From: UBA3263 sp964554665
GTDB taxonomy: Bacteria; Bacteroidota; Bacteroidia; Bacteroidales; Muribaculaceae
DNA: 64,000 nucleotides
NCBI GenBank assembly: GCA_964554665.1
Contig: CAZKPP010000001.1
Span: forward strand, 1 to 64,000
Reading direction: 5' to 3'
In this document: piece by piece, positions 51,715 to 61,052 of the stretch
How positions within the stretch are numbered: the stretch's first letter is position 1
Layout of the letters: each line of letters starts with the position of its first letter
Position numbers and translations under genes: made by a program
Notes under the pieces: generated by a model
What the model saw: the letters and a program-made list of their open reading frames with translations, nothing else
Database searches by the model: none
Told to the model about the DNA's origin: nothing

Positions 51715-52988
51715 TGTATGATTTCAAGCATTTGGCTGCAAAGGTGTTCCAGCTCGGAGTCGGTAATGGTATATGGCGGCATAACGTAGACATTCCGGCC
51801 GAAGGGGCGTACCCAGATTCCGCGTTTTACGCATTCTTTTTGAAACTCGCCAACATTGACAGGCTCCTTCATTTCACAAACGCCTATGGTGCCGAGAACC
51901 CTTACATCGGCAACATCGGGGAATTCGGCCGCCGGAGCAAGCAACTCGCCGAGACGCTCTTCAATATGGCGAATCCGTGCGCTCATATCTTGTTCTTCAA
52001 GCATTTTCAGTGACTCCAAAGCCACGGCGCACGCCAGCGGATTGGCCATGAATGTGGGCCCGTGCATCATAACTCCCGCTTCGCCGCGCGAAATCGTATC
52101 GGCAACCTCGCGAGTGGTCAAAACGGCGCTCAGGGTCATGTAGCCGCCTGTCAATCCTTTGCCGACCATCATAATGTCGGGCTCCACTCCGGCGTGTTCC
52201 CACGCGAAAGTGCGGCCGGTGCGCCAGAAGCCGGTGGCTATTTCGTCGAAAATCAGGTAGATATTCAGCTCATTGCAGAGCCGGCGCAGTTCGCGCAGAT
52301 ATTGCGGGTGGTAGAAGCGCATGCCTCCGGCGCCCTGAACTATCGGTTCGAGAATTACTGCGGCGAGTTCATCGCTATGCTCGCGCAGCAGCTTTTCCAT
52401 AGGCTCGAAATCAGCGGGATTCCATTGGTCGTGGAAGCTGACTTGCGGAGCGGGGGCAAAGTATCTTATGGGGAGCGCCGTGCCAAAGGCTCCGTGCATG
52501 CCGGTAACCGGGTCACAGACACTCATGGCGTTCCAGGTGTCGCCATGATAGCCGGAGCGAATCGTGGCGAAGTTGGTACGACGGTGATCGCCGCTGCGCG
52601 AAATGGATGCCTGCACGGCCATTTTCATGGCCACTTCGGTTGCAACACTTCCGGAGTCGGCAAAGAAAACATTGTTCATCGACGGCGGCGCCATTTCCAG
52701 GAGTTTCTGGCCTAATTCCACTGCCGGGCGATGGGTGAGTCCGCCAAACATTACGTGGCTCATTTTGCTGAGCTGGCGTTGAATGGCGGCGTTGAGCCGC
52801 GGGTTATTGTAGCCGTGGATTTCGCACCACCACGACGACATTCCGTCTATCAGCTCGGTGCCATCCTCCAAAATGATTTTTGTTCCTTCGCACCGGTCAA
52901 CCATATAGGTCGGCAGCGGGTTTATTGTCGACGTGTATGGATGCCAGAGGTGGTCGCGGTCAAAGGCTGATGCTTCTGCTGTTGTCAT
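51711..52988 (-). CDS. bioA: Adenosylmethionine-8-amino-7-oxononanoate aminotransferase
   Basis: This 425-aa class III aminotransferase makes DAPA. It starts MTTAEASAFDRDHLWHPYTS and has DGMSSWWCEIHGYNNP, YHGDTWNAMSV, LIFDEIATGFWRTGRTFA and the PLP Lys in MMVGKGLTGGYMTLS. ATG 52988 gives the usual 4-bp overlap with coaE; the longer frame to 53171 lies inside coaE. Confidence 0.96.
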   Translation of the reverse strand: MTTAEASAFDRDHLWHPYTSTINPLPTYMVDRCEGTKIILEDGTELIDGMSSWWCEIHGYNNPRLNAAIQRQLSKMSHVMFGGLTHRPAVELGQKLLEMAPPSMNNVFFADSGSVATEVAMKMAVQASISRSGDHRRTNFATIRSGYHGDTWNAMSVCDPVTGMHGAFGTALPIRYFAPAPQVSFHDQWNPADFEPMEKLLREHSDELAAVILEPIVQGAGGMRFYHPQYLRELRRLCNELNIYLIFDEIATGFWRTGRTFAWEHAGVEPDIMMVGKGLTGGYMTLSAVLTTREVADTISRGEAGVMMHGPTFMANPLACAVALESLKMLEEQDMSARIRHIEERLGELLAPAAEFPDVADVRVLGTIGVCEMKEPVNVGEFQKECVKRGIWVRPFGRNVYVMPPYTITDSELEHLCSQMLEIIQ

Positions 52989-53551
52989 ACTTCTAAAAGT
53001 GTGAAAATGCGGGGGAGAAGGGGGCTGAAGTCGTCGTTGACAATAATGTGATGTTCGGGGCGGCAGGTTTTGCTTTGAGCGTCGATGCGTCGCTTGATTT
53101 CGTCTTCGGTCAATCCGGAGCGACGCATAACGCGGCTTACGCGCAATTGGTCGGGCGCGGTTACCTCCCACACTTCATTGACGAGCGCATCGAATCCGCT
53201 TTCGTAGAGTATGGCGGTTTCGACAAACTGCGTTTCGTCGCTCTGCGAGTGGCTCCATGCGGTGAAATCATTGCGGACGACACCATGAACAATGGCGTTT
53301 AGCTGCTTCAGCTTTTCAGATTCGCTAAATACTATCGCCGACAGTTTCGCGCGGTCGATGCTGCCGTCGGCGCTGATGGTTTCCGCCGAAATCTCCGTGG
53401 CTATGCGTCGGCGTATGTCGGGGTCGTCGTCCATGAGTTTGCGTGCCCGGCTATCGCAGTCATAGACCGGATAGCCCAAGCAGCGGAGTGCATGGCACAC
53501 AACCGATTTGCCTGAGCCTATGCCACCTGTTATAGCGATTATCCGCTTCAT
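52985..53551 (-). CDS. coaE: Dephospho-CoA kinase
   Basis: The 188-aa P-loop kinase has ITGGIGSGKSVVCHAL, the YDCDSRARKLMD motif and RRSGLTEDEIKRRIDAQ. It performs the last step of coenzyme A synthesis. It is coupled to the YbbR and bioA genes by 4-bp overlaps. Confidence 0.96.
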   Translation of the reverse strand: MKRIIAITGGIGSGKSVVCHALRCLGYPVYDCDSRARKLMDDDPDIRRRIATEISAETISADGSIDRAKLSAIVFSESEKLKQLNAIVHGVVRNDFTAWSHSQSDETQFVETAILYESGFDALVNEVWEVTAPDQLRVSRVMRRSGLTEDEIKRRIDAQSKTCRPEHHIIVNDDFSPLLPRIFTLLEV

Positions 53552-54561
53552 TGTCCGGAATGGAGTGTCGACTTTTGTTCAACGAGATATTCAACCGAGT
53601 CGGTCGAAAGCTCAACTCCGCGATAATATTCGGGCAACGCACCAATGGTTACGGGGATTTTTCCGTTGTTGCGTTTAGCAAAGTCGGCCGTTACCGTAAT
53701 GACATTGTTCTCCGAGTTATAGAAACTCATGGGCAGCAGGTAGCTGACCTTTACGTAGGAGGGGAAGAGAACAACCATATCGTCAGACGCATGCAGCAGG
53801 TGAACCGGCACCTCGCGATTCTTGGCAATCAGCGGCTCAACCGGTATGGTGAGTCTGACCTTATCGGGAACCATGCGGGTGCCCGGCTCGGATTGCAGAC
53901 GCACTTCAAGCGTTAGCGAGTCTTTAAGTTCGGTGCGTGTAATCTTTACGGTGCTTACCGTGCGTGGGCGAACGTGAAGGTGTCGGGCCGAGTAAACGCT
54001 AACGGTGTCCGGCACTACCTTTATCTTGCCGGCAATTACGAACTGGCTGGCCGGGGTAACGTCCACGTCGGGTATAACCTTGGCGAGGTTCGGGGTGCGA
54101 TCGGTAATTATCAGACTCAACGAGTCGGGGCGCATGCTGACTATCTGCGTTGTCGGGTCGAAAAACGAGCGCAAGCGGTTTTCGAGAACTTGCGGCGACA
54201 GCGTGACGCGGTCGCGCGATTCATCGAAAACCATGTCGGAATAATCGATTTTAAGGGTCTTTCCGCCGCTCAGCGAATAGTTGGCGAGCACTGTTCCCTT
54301 ATCGCGCACACCGAGAGTGAGATATGCCGGAGGCTCGGTTATGAAAGTGTAGCCCGAGGGTACGTTGGAGATTTCCAGACGTACGCGAACATCCTGTTGT
54401 ATATCGTCGTTAAGAGCGAGTATGACCCAAAAGCCATAGCTAACGGCGAGAAACAACAGGAAAACCAGTAAATCGCGACCCCTGGAGCTGTGGAGCAGAC
54501 GTAGCCCCTTAATTATCAGCAGGCGCAGGGTTCGTAGGCTGAACTTACTTTTGGTCGGCAT
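53548..54561 (-). CDS. YbbR-like domain protein
   Basis: The 337-aa product has one membrane anchor (LLVFLLFLAVSYGFWVILAL) and several YbbR repeats (VRVRLEISNVPSGYTF, LRSFFDPTTQIVSM, LTLEVRLQSEPGTRM). In firmicutes YbbR (CdaR) regulates the diadenylate cyclase. No cyclase gene is nearby here and the role in Bacteroidetes is unclear. It overlaps yajC by 17 bp. Confidence 0.9.
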   Translation of the reverse strand: MPTKSKFSLRTLRLLIIKGLRLLHSSRGRDLLVFLLFLAVSYGFWVILALNDDIQQDVRVRLEISNVPSGYTFITEPPAYLTLGVRDKGTVLANYSLSGGKTLKIDYSDMVFDESRDRVTLSPQVLENRLRSFFDPTTQIVSMRPDSLSLIITDRTPNLAKVIPDVDVTPASQFVIAGKIKVVPDTVSVYSARHLHVRPRTVSTVKITRTELKDSLTLEVRLQSEPGTRMVPDKVRLTIPVEPLIAKNREVPVHLLHASDDMVVLFPSYVKVSYLLPMSFYNSENNVITVTADFAKRNNGKIPVTIGALPEYYRGVELSTDSVEYLVEQKSTLHSGQ

Positions 54562-54856
54562 TTACGGGGTTGGCGGCGTCGGTCATAGCAACTTCTGCCG
54601 AGGGATAAATCATGCTGAGTTCAACGCGGATGCGAACGCCGTTGGCAACTTCGAGCAGAACGGTGCCGTTCTTTTCGTTGATTTCGGAGATGGTTCCGTG
54701 GATGCCGCCGGCAGTCATTACGCGCGAGCCTTTAGCCAGGCTTTCGCGGAACTTGCGGGTTTCTTTTTGTTTTTTCTGCTGCGGGCGAATCATAAAGAAA
54801 TAAAACACCACGATAAGGAGAATAATCATTCCCCATGATTGCATTTCAGGGCTCAT
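54545..54856 (-). CDS. yajC: Preprotein translocase subunit YajC
   Basis: The 103-aa product has one N-terminal TM (WGMIILLIVVFYFFMIRPQQKKQKE), then the YajC domain (SLAKGSRVMTAGGIHGTISEINE and VRIRVELSMIYPSA). It binds SecDF as an accessory of protein export. It sits 31 bp after nusB. Confidence 0.95.
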   Translation of the reverse strand: MSPEMQSWGMIILLIVVFYFFMIRPQQKKQKETRKFRESLAKGSRVMTAGGIHGTISEINEKNGTVLLEVANGVRIRVELSMIYPSAEVAMTDAANPVNADQK

Positions 54857-54887
54857 TTCGTGTTAAATTTTTAATTATGGTTTGAAA

Positions 54888-56333
54888 TTATTTCGTAGAG
54901 GTGAATTTTTTTGCCAGACGACCCTCTTTAAGGAGTTTGTCGGCTATGGAGGCGAACATGCCGTTGACAAAGGCTCCCGAGCGCGAGGTAGAATACCAGT
55001 TGGCAATCTCCACGTATTCGTTGGTAGTAACGGTCAGCGGAATGTTGGGGAAGGTTACGGCCTCGGCCAGTGCGGTTACGAGAATTACAATGTCCATCAA
55101 TGCAACGCGCTCGGCGTCCCACTTTTTGGTGTTAACAAACTCGTCGATATAGCCGCGGAAGGTGTCGGCGTTAGCCACAGCCGCGTTAAAGAGTTTGGAG
55201 CCGAATGCTGCGTCCTCGTCGTCTTTAAATTCGGCGGGCAGTGGTTCGTCGGGATTAACCCCGAGGCGTTTTATGGTCTTCAGCGCGAAGCTCGACATCA
55301 CTTCGAGGTCGTCGTTCCAGAAAATCGATTTGTTTTCCAGCGCTTCCTCCAGATCGTCGCTCGGCAGAATGACGTGGCGCATGAGATTGCGCCAAAGCTC
55401 GGTTTCCTGCTCGATGGTTTTTTCTCCCGGTTCCTCCATAAATTTCTTATAGGGCTCGGACTGAATCACCATGTCGGCCAGGCGGCGGATGAGCGTGGGG
55501 TCTATGTTCCAGTTAATGCCTTTTTGCTCGAAATAGAGGCTCAGGTCGTTGTGGTGGGCAAGAATATCGATGAGCTTTGCGTCAACGAAGCGGCGGTCAG
55601 GATGAAGGTCTTCTTCGGTGGGCAGGTACTTGTTGGCGTTAGCATCGAGGCGGTTGTCTTCGGCTCGGGTAATTTCAACGGGCAGCCAAAGCAGCCAGTG
55701 GTAGAGGGCGTATGCTTCGTCGAGCGAGCGCTTAAGGTCGGCGCGCGAGGTCATGAGCAGGTTGCGCGAGTCGCCATAGCCGCTCAAAGTGGCAATCAGC
55801 ATCTTTTGGGCAGTTTCGAAGCCACGCTCGGTAAAGTCGGGGTTAGACCTCAACACTTCAACCACTTCGGGATACTTGCAGAGAGCGCGCACGGCTGCTG
55901 TCCAGAACTCGATTTCGTCGGAGGGAGTAGCCTGCGAGCGTTTGGCCTTAACGAAGGTGCGATAGGCGGGCAGGGTGCGGAGCCTGTCGGCCAGCGGGCC
56001 AACTAATGAGTCGAAGGCGCGCATCCGTTCGGCATGAGTGTCTATGAGAGTGCGGATGTCGGGATTCTCGCGCAGCGCTTCGCTGAAATTCGTGCGATAG
56101 AAGCGCAGGTTTTCAGAATCGGCCTTGTCGTGGAATTTATTGATTGATTTGGTTACGTTAACTCCCGAGAGCTCCAGAATGAGCAAAAGGAGTTCGGCGT
56201 ATGCCTGATAAGCATATTTGCGGTCGGGCGAGGATGTCTCGGTGGGCATCTCAACCTTAAAGTCGCTCTTTGAAAGTAAATAACTATAAAGAAGTTGAAC
56301 TACTTTCAAGCGTATGATAACGCGGTTTACCAT
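54888..56333 (-). CDS. nusB: NusB-like antitermination factor, very long form
   Basis: The N-terminus (MVNRVIIRLKVVQLLYSYLL) and C-terminus (KKWDAERVALMDIVILVTALAEAVTFPNIPLTVTTNEYVEIANWYS) match NusB. NusB binds boxA RNA with NusE (S10) in rRNA antitermination. It is 481 aa, whereas textbook NusB is about 140 and Bacteroidetes forms are about 300 by memory. The insert between the two ends is alpha-helical with no motif I know. It heads the yajC-ybbR-coaE-biotin operon. Confidence 0.88.
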   Translation of the reverse strand: MVNRVIIRLKVVQLLYSYLLSKSDFKVEMPTETSSPDRKYAYQAYAELLLLILELSGVNVTKSINKFHDKADSENLRFYRTNFSEALRENPDIRTLIDTHAERMRAFDSLVGPLADRLRTLPAYRTFVKAKRSQATPSDEIEFWTAAVRALCKYPEVVEVLRSNPDFTERGFETAQKMLIATLSGYGDSRNLLMTSRADLKRSLDEAYALYHWLLWLPVEITRAEDNRLDANANKYLPTEEDLHPDRRFVDAKLIDILAHHNDLSLYFEQKGINWNIDPTLIRRLADMVIQSEPYKKFMEEPGEKTIEQETELWRNLMRHVILPSDDLEEALENKSIFWNDDLEVMSSFALKTIKRLGVNPDEPLPAEFKDDEDAAFGSKLFNAAVANADTFRGYIDEFVNTKKWDAERVALMDIVILVTALAEAVTFPNIPLTVTTNEYVEIANWYSTSRSGAFVNGMFASIADKLLKEGRLAKKFTSTK

Positions 56334-56369
56334 GAGCTTTCGTTACGTTTAAATGTTCTTTTGTGACCG

Positions 56370-56377
56370 CAAATTTA
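56370..56377 (-). promoter_or_regulatory. nusB-to-bioD operon promoter -7 box
   Basis: The minus strand reads TAAATTTG, with about 36 nt of leader to the nusB ATG at 56333. It is the only promoter seen for the eight-gene run to bioD. Confidence 0.5.
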
Positions 56378-56421
56378 CGAAAAATTCTCCACCCGCCCAA
56401 CACTCCCTCCCCAAAATTTGA

Positions 56422-56841
56422 TTAGTTGATTTTTTGTTTGAGGGCGTAGCGGACCATAAGATAGTTGCAGGGTACGCAGATTGCCATGGCCGGAACCAGA
56501 GCATAGTCGGCCGGCATCAGCTTACTGAAGATGGCAACTAAGAGTGTCTGTAGGCCGAGATTAACAAGATGACTTAACGTAAAATAGAGAGCGTTTCTGC
56601 TGCTGGGACGGGTTTTAAACGTGAAGATATTTGAAATAAAGTAGTTGGCCACGAAACTCAGACCATAGCTGATGACCGTTGATATTACAGCTGATAAACC
56701 GCAAAGGTTTAAAAACATCAGGTAGAAACCATATTGAAGTACGGTTGCGAATCCTCCGGTCAGCAGAAAGCGTATGATTTCCGCTTTGCGGTTTTGAGAT
56801 TTACCGATTCGGTTGAGTATATTTCTAACTGATGTTTTCAT
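56422..56841 (-). CDS. GtrA-like membrane protein
   Basis: The 139-aa protein has four hydrophobic segments and the GtrA signature IIRFLLTGGFATVLQYGFYLMF, with FVANYFISNIFTF. GtrA-like proteins probably move polyprenyl-linked sugars across the membrane, which fits the polyprenyl mannosyltransferase-like gene in the same operon (61045). It is the last gene, 9 bp after cdd. Confidence 0.92.
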   Translation of the reverse strand: MKTSVRNILNRIGKSQNRKAEIIRFLLTGGFATVLQYGFYLMFLNLCGLSAVISTVISYGLSFVANYFISNIFTFKTRPSSRNALYFTLSHLVNLGLQTLLVAIFSKLMPADYALVPAMAICVPCNYLMVRYALKQKIN

Positions 56842-56850
56842 GTACGGTGA

Positions 56851-57321
56851 TCAGAGGGTGGTGAAGGCGAAGGGGAGGAGGGTGCGGATTGAGGGGAGGC
56901 GGAGAATTTTGGTGCGACCAACAAGGAGCACCTCTACGTCATGCCCGGCAAGCAGCTCGTACTGCAGCAGCGACTGGCGGCATGCGCCGCATGGTGAAAT
57001 CGGCTCGGCCAAAGGCTCACCGTCAACGCCGCGGGCGGCAATGGCTATGGTTTTGAATCGTGCTTCGGGATATTGAGCGTGCGCATAGAAGCAGGCGGTG
57101 CGCTCGGCGCATGTTCCGCTCGGAAAAGCTACGTTTTCCTGATTAGCACCGCAAACAATTTCGTCGTTATCAAGCAAAATTGCAGCTCCTACGCGAAAGT
57201 TGCTATATGGTGCATAGCTGCGATAGGTGGCTTTCTTGGCGAGTTCAACCAGCTCTTGTTCCTTGGCGGTCAGTTCCTCGGGCGAAAGCACTTCATATTC
57301 AGTCAGAATTTGTTGTTTCAT
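56851..57321 (-). CDS. cdd: Cytidine deaminase
   Basis: The 156-aa product has the zinc site with CAERTACF (Cys and Glu) and SPCGACRQSLLQY (two Cys), and NFRVGAAIL in the nucleoside pocket. It turns cytidine or deoxycytidine into uridine in salvage. It overlaps tilS by 23 bp. Confidence 0.96.
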   Translation of the reverse strand: MKQQILTEYEVLSPEELTAKEQELVELAKKATYRSYAPYSNFRVGAAILLDNDEIVCGANQENVAFPSGTCAERTACFYAHAQYPEARFKTIAIAARGVDGEPLAEPISPCGACRQSLLQYELLAGHDVEVLLVGRTKILRLPSIRTLLPFAFTTL

Positions 57322-58543
57322 GGCTTATTTCTATGATATTAAGGGTTTTGTCGGTGATGGGGTAGAGAGCGGATGCGCGAATGCCAACCGCCCAGATTAT
57401 CTCGCCGTTGAGAGTCAGCACAAACGATTCCGGTCGCCGCGAGGCTGCAATGCCGGCTTCGGCAAGCAAGTCGGCAACCATCTTTGTCCCTTTCATGCCA
57501 AAGGGGCGCATCCTGTCGCCCGGTTGCCACGGACGCAGTTCCCATGTGGCCTGTTGCGGAATGGCGTCTGCGTCGAGGTAGACGCAGTTGCGCTTGGGGG
57601 TGAATTTTGGAGGTCGTTGGATGATTCCCCCTGACAGGCGCGGCTTTTCGATATTGCCTGTCAGTTCGTCGAGCACATAGCGGTTGCCCGGGCAGATTGT
57701 CAGCCGGTGTGTTGCCGACCGGAATTCCGCTCCCGGCATGGCCGTTAGAATGCGGCGGCATTGGTCGGAGTTAAACCCGAATGGCGCCAGCCACTCGTGG
57801 AGCAGGGTAGGGGAAACGTTTTGCAGCGACTCGGATTTGGGGGGAATCAGGCGGTTATAGAGTTCCTCATTGCCCCGCAAATTGGCTATGGAGCGCTCTA
57901 TGGCGTCGAGCGCACCGGGGAGTTCGGCTTCTATAAGGGGTAGAATCCGGTTGCGGAGCTTGTTGCGCTTGAAATCATTGGAAAGATTCGAAGAGTCGGT
58001 AACGAACTCAATTTTGCGTTCGTGGAGGTATTCTTCAATTTCTCCGCGCGAACTTTCCAAGAACGGACGGATTATGTGTCCCCGCTTTGGCAGCATTCCC
58101 CGCAGGCCGTGAATGCCCGAACCGCGCAACAGGTTCAGGAAAAAAGTTTCAATGTTGTCCTCCCTGTGATGGCCAACTGCAATTGCGTCGGCATCATTTT
58201 CAAGGCGAAGTTTCTCAAAATAGTCATAGCGTAACTCGCGACACGCCATTTCGGCCGATACGCCGTGGTCAGCCATATATTGCGCGGTGTTGAACCTCAC
58301 CGGGTGGAATTCGCAGCCGAGGGTGCGGGCCAGCGATGCCGAATGCTCCAGGTCGCGGTCGGCTTCCTCGCCACGCAATCCGAAATGGCAGTGAACTGCA
58401 ACGCAGCGATAGCCTAAAGCCGTTAAAACGGCGAGCAGCGCCGCAGAGTCTGCGCCGCCACTCAACCCCACAATTACTTTTGCTCCCGGGCTCAGTAGCT
58501 GCTCAGAAGCAATGTATCGGGCAATTCGTTGCTCAAATGTCAT
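57299..58543 (-). CDS. tilS: tRNA(Ile)-lysidine synthetase
   Basis: The 414-aa PP-loop enzyme has VGLSGGADSAALLAVL and the motif VGHHREDNIETFFLNLLRGSG, plus a C-terminal TilS domain. It modifies C34 of the minor tRNA-Ile. It is coupled to ddl by a 4-bp overlap. Confidence 0.96.
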   Translation of the reverse strand: MTFEQRIARYIASEQLLSPGAKVIVGLSGGADSAALLAVLTALGYRCVAVHCHFGLRGEEADRDLEHSASLARTLGCEFHPVRFNTAQYMADHGVSAEMACRELRYDYFEKLRLENDADAIAVGHHREDNIETFFLNLLRGSGIHGLRGMLPKRGHIIRPFLESSRGEIEEYLHERKIEFVTDSSNLSNDFKRNKLRNRILPLIEAELPGALDAIERSIANLRGNEELYNRLIPPKSESLQNVSPTLLHEWLAPFGFNSDQCRRILTAMPGAEFRSATHRLTICPGNRYVLDELTGNIEKPRLSGGIIQRPPKFTPKRNCVYLDADAIPQQATWELRPWQPGDRMRPFGMKGTKMVADLLAEAGIAASRRPESFVLTLNGEIIWAVGIRASALYPITDKTLNIIEISHETTNSD

Positions 58544-59733
58544 TGTTTGGCGCCTTTGACGCCACCTTTGGTTCCGCCACCCATGGCAAAGATGTTCTGG
58601 TCGTAGCTGACTGTTTTCAGCTCCATAGCGCGTTTGCGCTTAACGGCCAGGTCAACGAGAGTTTCCATGAGTTTGGCGAACGGAATGCCGGTCGCTTCCC
58701 AAAGATAGAAGCTCAGCGAACCGGGAATGGTGTTGATTTCGTTAACGTAGATTTGTCCGTCGGTGCGGTCAATCATAACGTCTACGCGGCTTACGCCATG
58801 GCATCCGAGCTGGCGGAATGTTTCGCCTGCCAAATGCTGAATTTTCTTGGTAACATCTTCGGGCAGCTCTGCGGGAATGCGTTTCAGCGAGCGCTGCATG
58901 CCTTTAGCTCCGCCTTTGGAGCCGCCACCGCAATATTTTTCTTCGTAGGTAAGGAATTCCGTGCCGTGGAGCGGTTCTTCGAGCACCGATGTCTGATAGT
59001 CGTTGCAGTCGCCGAGCACCGAGCAGTTGATTTCCTGCATGTCGCTCAAAAGATGTTCAACTATAATGCGGGTGGAATAGCGTTCGGCGTCCGACACCTT
59101 TTCTATCAGTTCCTCGCGGTTGTGGGCGGTGGCGATACCAACCGAGCTGCCCAGGTTTGCGGGCTTCACGATTACCGGATAGCCGAGGGCCGATTCAATG
59201 TTGTTAATAATCTCTTCGCGCTGCGAAAACCATTGTTTGTCGGTGAACCATGCGTAGTCAACCACAGGAATTCCGGCGGCGGCCAGAATCATCTTCATGG
59301 TTATTTTGTCCATGCCGTTGGCCGATGCGAGAACGTTGCAGCCGGCGTAGGGAATGCCGATTGAATCGAGCACACCTTCAAAGATGCCGTCTTCGCCGTT
59401 TGAGCCGTGGAGCACGGGAATAACAACGTCGAGGCGGGTAACTATACCATTGCGGTCGAAAAAGCCGGGATTGCAGCGATAGAGGTTGTAGTCGCCGTAG
59501 ATAGGCTTCATGTAAACCTCGGTGCACTTTTTCAGCAGTTCGTTAACGTTGCGGTAGTTGCTAACGTCAAGCAGAGCGTCGCCGGTAAACCAGCGACCTT
59601 GTTTTGTTATATAGATGGGAGTTACGTCGAATTTCGAGCGGTCGATGGCAGCCATGGCCTGCGATGCGGAAATGACTGATATTTCGTGTTCGGTCGAACG
59701 GCCGCCGAAAAATACGCCTATATTGGTTTTCAT
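58540..59733 (-). CDS. ddl: D-alanine-D-alanine ligase
   Basis: The 397-aa ATP-grasp ligase has GVFFGGRSTEHEISVISA at the start. It continues with LHGSNGEDG, PVIVKPANLGSSVGI, VSRVDVMI and VNEINTIPGSLSFYLWE. It makes D-Ala-D-Ala for peptidoglycan. It is slightly longer than usual owing to a Gly/Lys-rich insert (KYCGGGSKGGAKGMQ), which is echoed by GGGTKGGVKGAKQ at the C-terminus. Confidence 0.96.
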   Translation of the reverse strand: MKTNIGVFFGGRSTEHEISVISASQAMAAIDRSKFDVTPIYITKQGRWFTGDALLDVSNYRNVNELLKKCTEVYMKPIYGDYNLYRCNPGFFDRNGIVTRLDVVIPVLHGSNGEDGIFEGVLDSIGIPYAGCNVLASANGMDKITMKMILAAAGIPVVDYAWFTDKQWFSQREEIINNIESALGYPVIVKPANLGSSVGIATAHNREELIEKVSDAERYSTRIIVEHLLSDMQEINCSVLGDCNDYQTSVLEEPLHGTEFLTYEEKYCGGGSKGGAKGMQRSLKRIPAELPEDVTKKIQHLAGETFRQLGCHGVSRVDVMIDRTDGQIYVNEINTIPGSLSFYLWEATGIPFAKLMETLVDLAVKRKRAMELKTVSYDQNIFAMGGGTKGGVKGAKQ

Positions 59734-61052
59734 TGATTTGTATGGTTGAAAATGAGTGGTTTTGCAACTTTAACAGGCATCACTTCGCCATTGCTGTACG
59801 CAAGAGTGCCATTCAAATAAGTTTCTAAAACAATGTGGCCGGTTTCGATGCCGGCGGCGGGTGTCCATCCGCAACGGCTCAAGGAGTCGGCATCGGATAT
59901 TACGTGCGGCTGACGTCGCACCCTGACTATGTCGGCGTAAGCGCCGGCGCGCAATTCTCCGCGGTCAACGATGTTGAAAATCTCCGCCGGACGCTTGGCA
60001 GTCATTCGGGCCACCTCGGCGGGCTTATAAAGGTCGAGCAGCAACGGCAACTGGAACTGCATGTTCGGCATGCCGCTCGGGGCAGTCAGCGCATCGCCCT
60101 CTTTTTCCGACAGCAGGTGCGGAGCATGGTCAGATGCCACGGTGTCGATAACCCCGTCCTTCAATGCTTTGCGAAGCGCCGTGCGGTCGGTCGATGATTT
60201 TATCGAGGGGTTGCATTTTATGCGTGTGCCGTGCGTTTCATAATCGGCATCCGAAAAAGTAAGATACTGGATGCAGGTTTCGGCCGTCAACCACTCCGGT
60301 TTATAGTCGCGAAGCATGCGCGCTTCGGCCGCGGTTGAAATATGCAGCAAATGCAGACGGGCACCGCCTTTGCGAGCCAGTTCAATGGCTGCTAAAGTGG
60401 AATCGAGACAGGCCCGCGAGTCGCGAATCAGCGAATGAAATTCAACCGGCACGGGCTCGCTGCCAAATATTTCGCGTGCGATAGCGCTATGCAGTGCGAT
60501 GCGCTGATTATCTTCGGCGTGAACTGCAATCGGCACTTTAATCTCGGCAAACAGTCGCGTCAGGGCCGAGTTGTCATCAACCAGCAGGTTGCCGGTCGAC
60601 GAACCCAAAAAGAGCTTGACGCCTGGAATGCGGGTGTAGTCGGCCTTGAGCAGTTCGGTCTCAAGGTTAGAGTTGGTCGCACCTATAAAGAATGCGTAAT
60701 TTATTTTGCTGACCTCCTCGGCCCGCTTCATTTTTCCTTCCCAGGCTTCGATGGTAGTGGTTGCCGGCGAGGTATTGGGCATGTCGAAAAACGACGTCAC
60801 GCCGCCCGCAAGGGCCGCTGCGGTTTCCGTGGTCATGTCGGCCTTGTGGGTCAAACCCGGGTCGCGGAAATGAACATGAGTGTCAATCATTCCCGGCAGC
60901 AGCAGGTCGCCCTGCATATCTTCCGCTTCGTCGGCTTCGGGCGCAGCGCCTTTACCGACGGCTTCGATTCTTTCGCCGCTGATCAGCACCCAGCCGTTTT
61001 TAATCGACTTGGTGCCCGCAACTACTTCAGCATTGTAAAGGAGTTTACTCAC
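59730..61052 (-). CDS. pyrC: Dihydroorotase
   Basis: The 440-aa amidohydrolase has DTHVHFRDPGLTHK (metal-binding HxH), the later His/Asp residues including VASDHAPHLLSEKEG, and the GVTSFFDMPNTSPAT loop. It forms dihydroorotate in pyrimidine synthesis. It may belong to the type I group that needs no partner. It overlaps the next gene by 8 bp. Confidence 0.94.
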   Translation of the reverse strand: MSKLLYNAEVVAGTKSIKNGWVLISGERIEAVGKGAAPEADEAEDMQGDLLLPGMIDTHVHFRDPGLTHKADMTTETAAALAGGVTSFFDMPNTSPATTTIEAWEGKMKRAEEVSKINYAFFIGATNSNLETELLKADYTRIPGVKLFLGSSTGNLLVDDNSALTRLFAEIKVPIAVHAEDNQRIALHSAIAREIFGSEPVPVEFHSLIRDSRACLDSTLAAIELARKGGARLHLLHISTAAEARMLRDYKPEWLTAETCIQYLTFSDADYETHGTRIKCNPSIKSSTDRTALRKALKDGVIDTVASDHAPHLLSEKEGDALTAPSGMPNMQFQLPLLLDLYKPAEVARMTAKRPAEIFNIVDRGELRAGAYADIVRVRRQPHVISDADSLSRCGWTPAAGIETGHIVLETYLNGTLAYSNGEVMPVKVAKPLIFNHTNQ

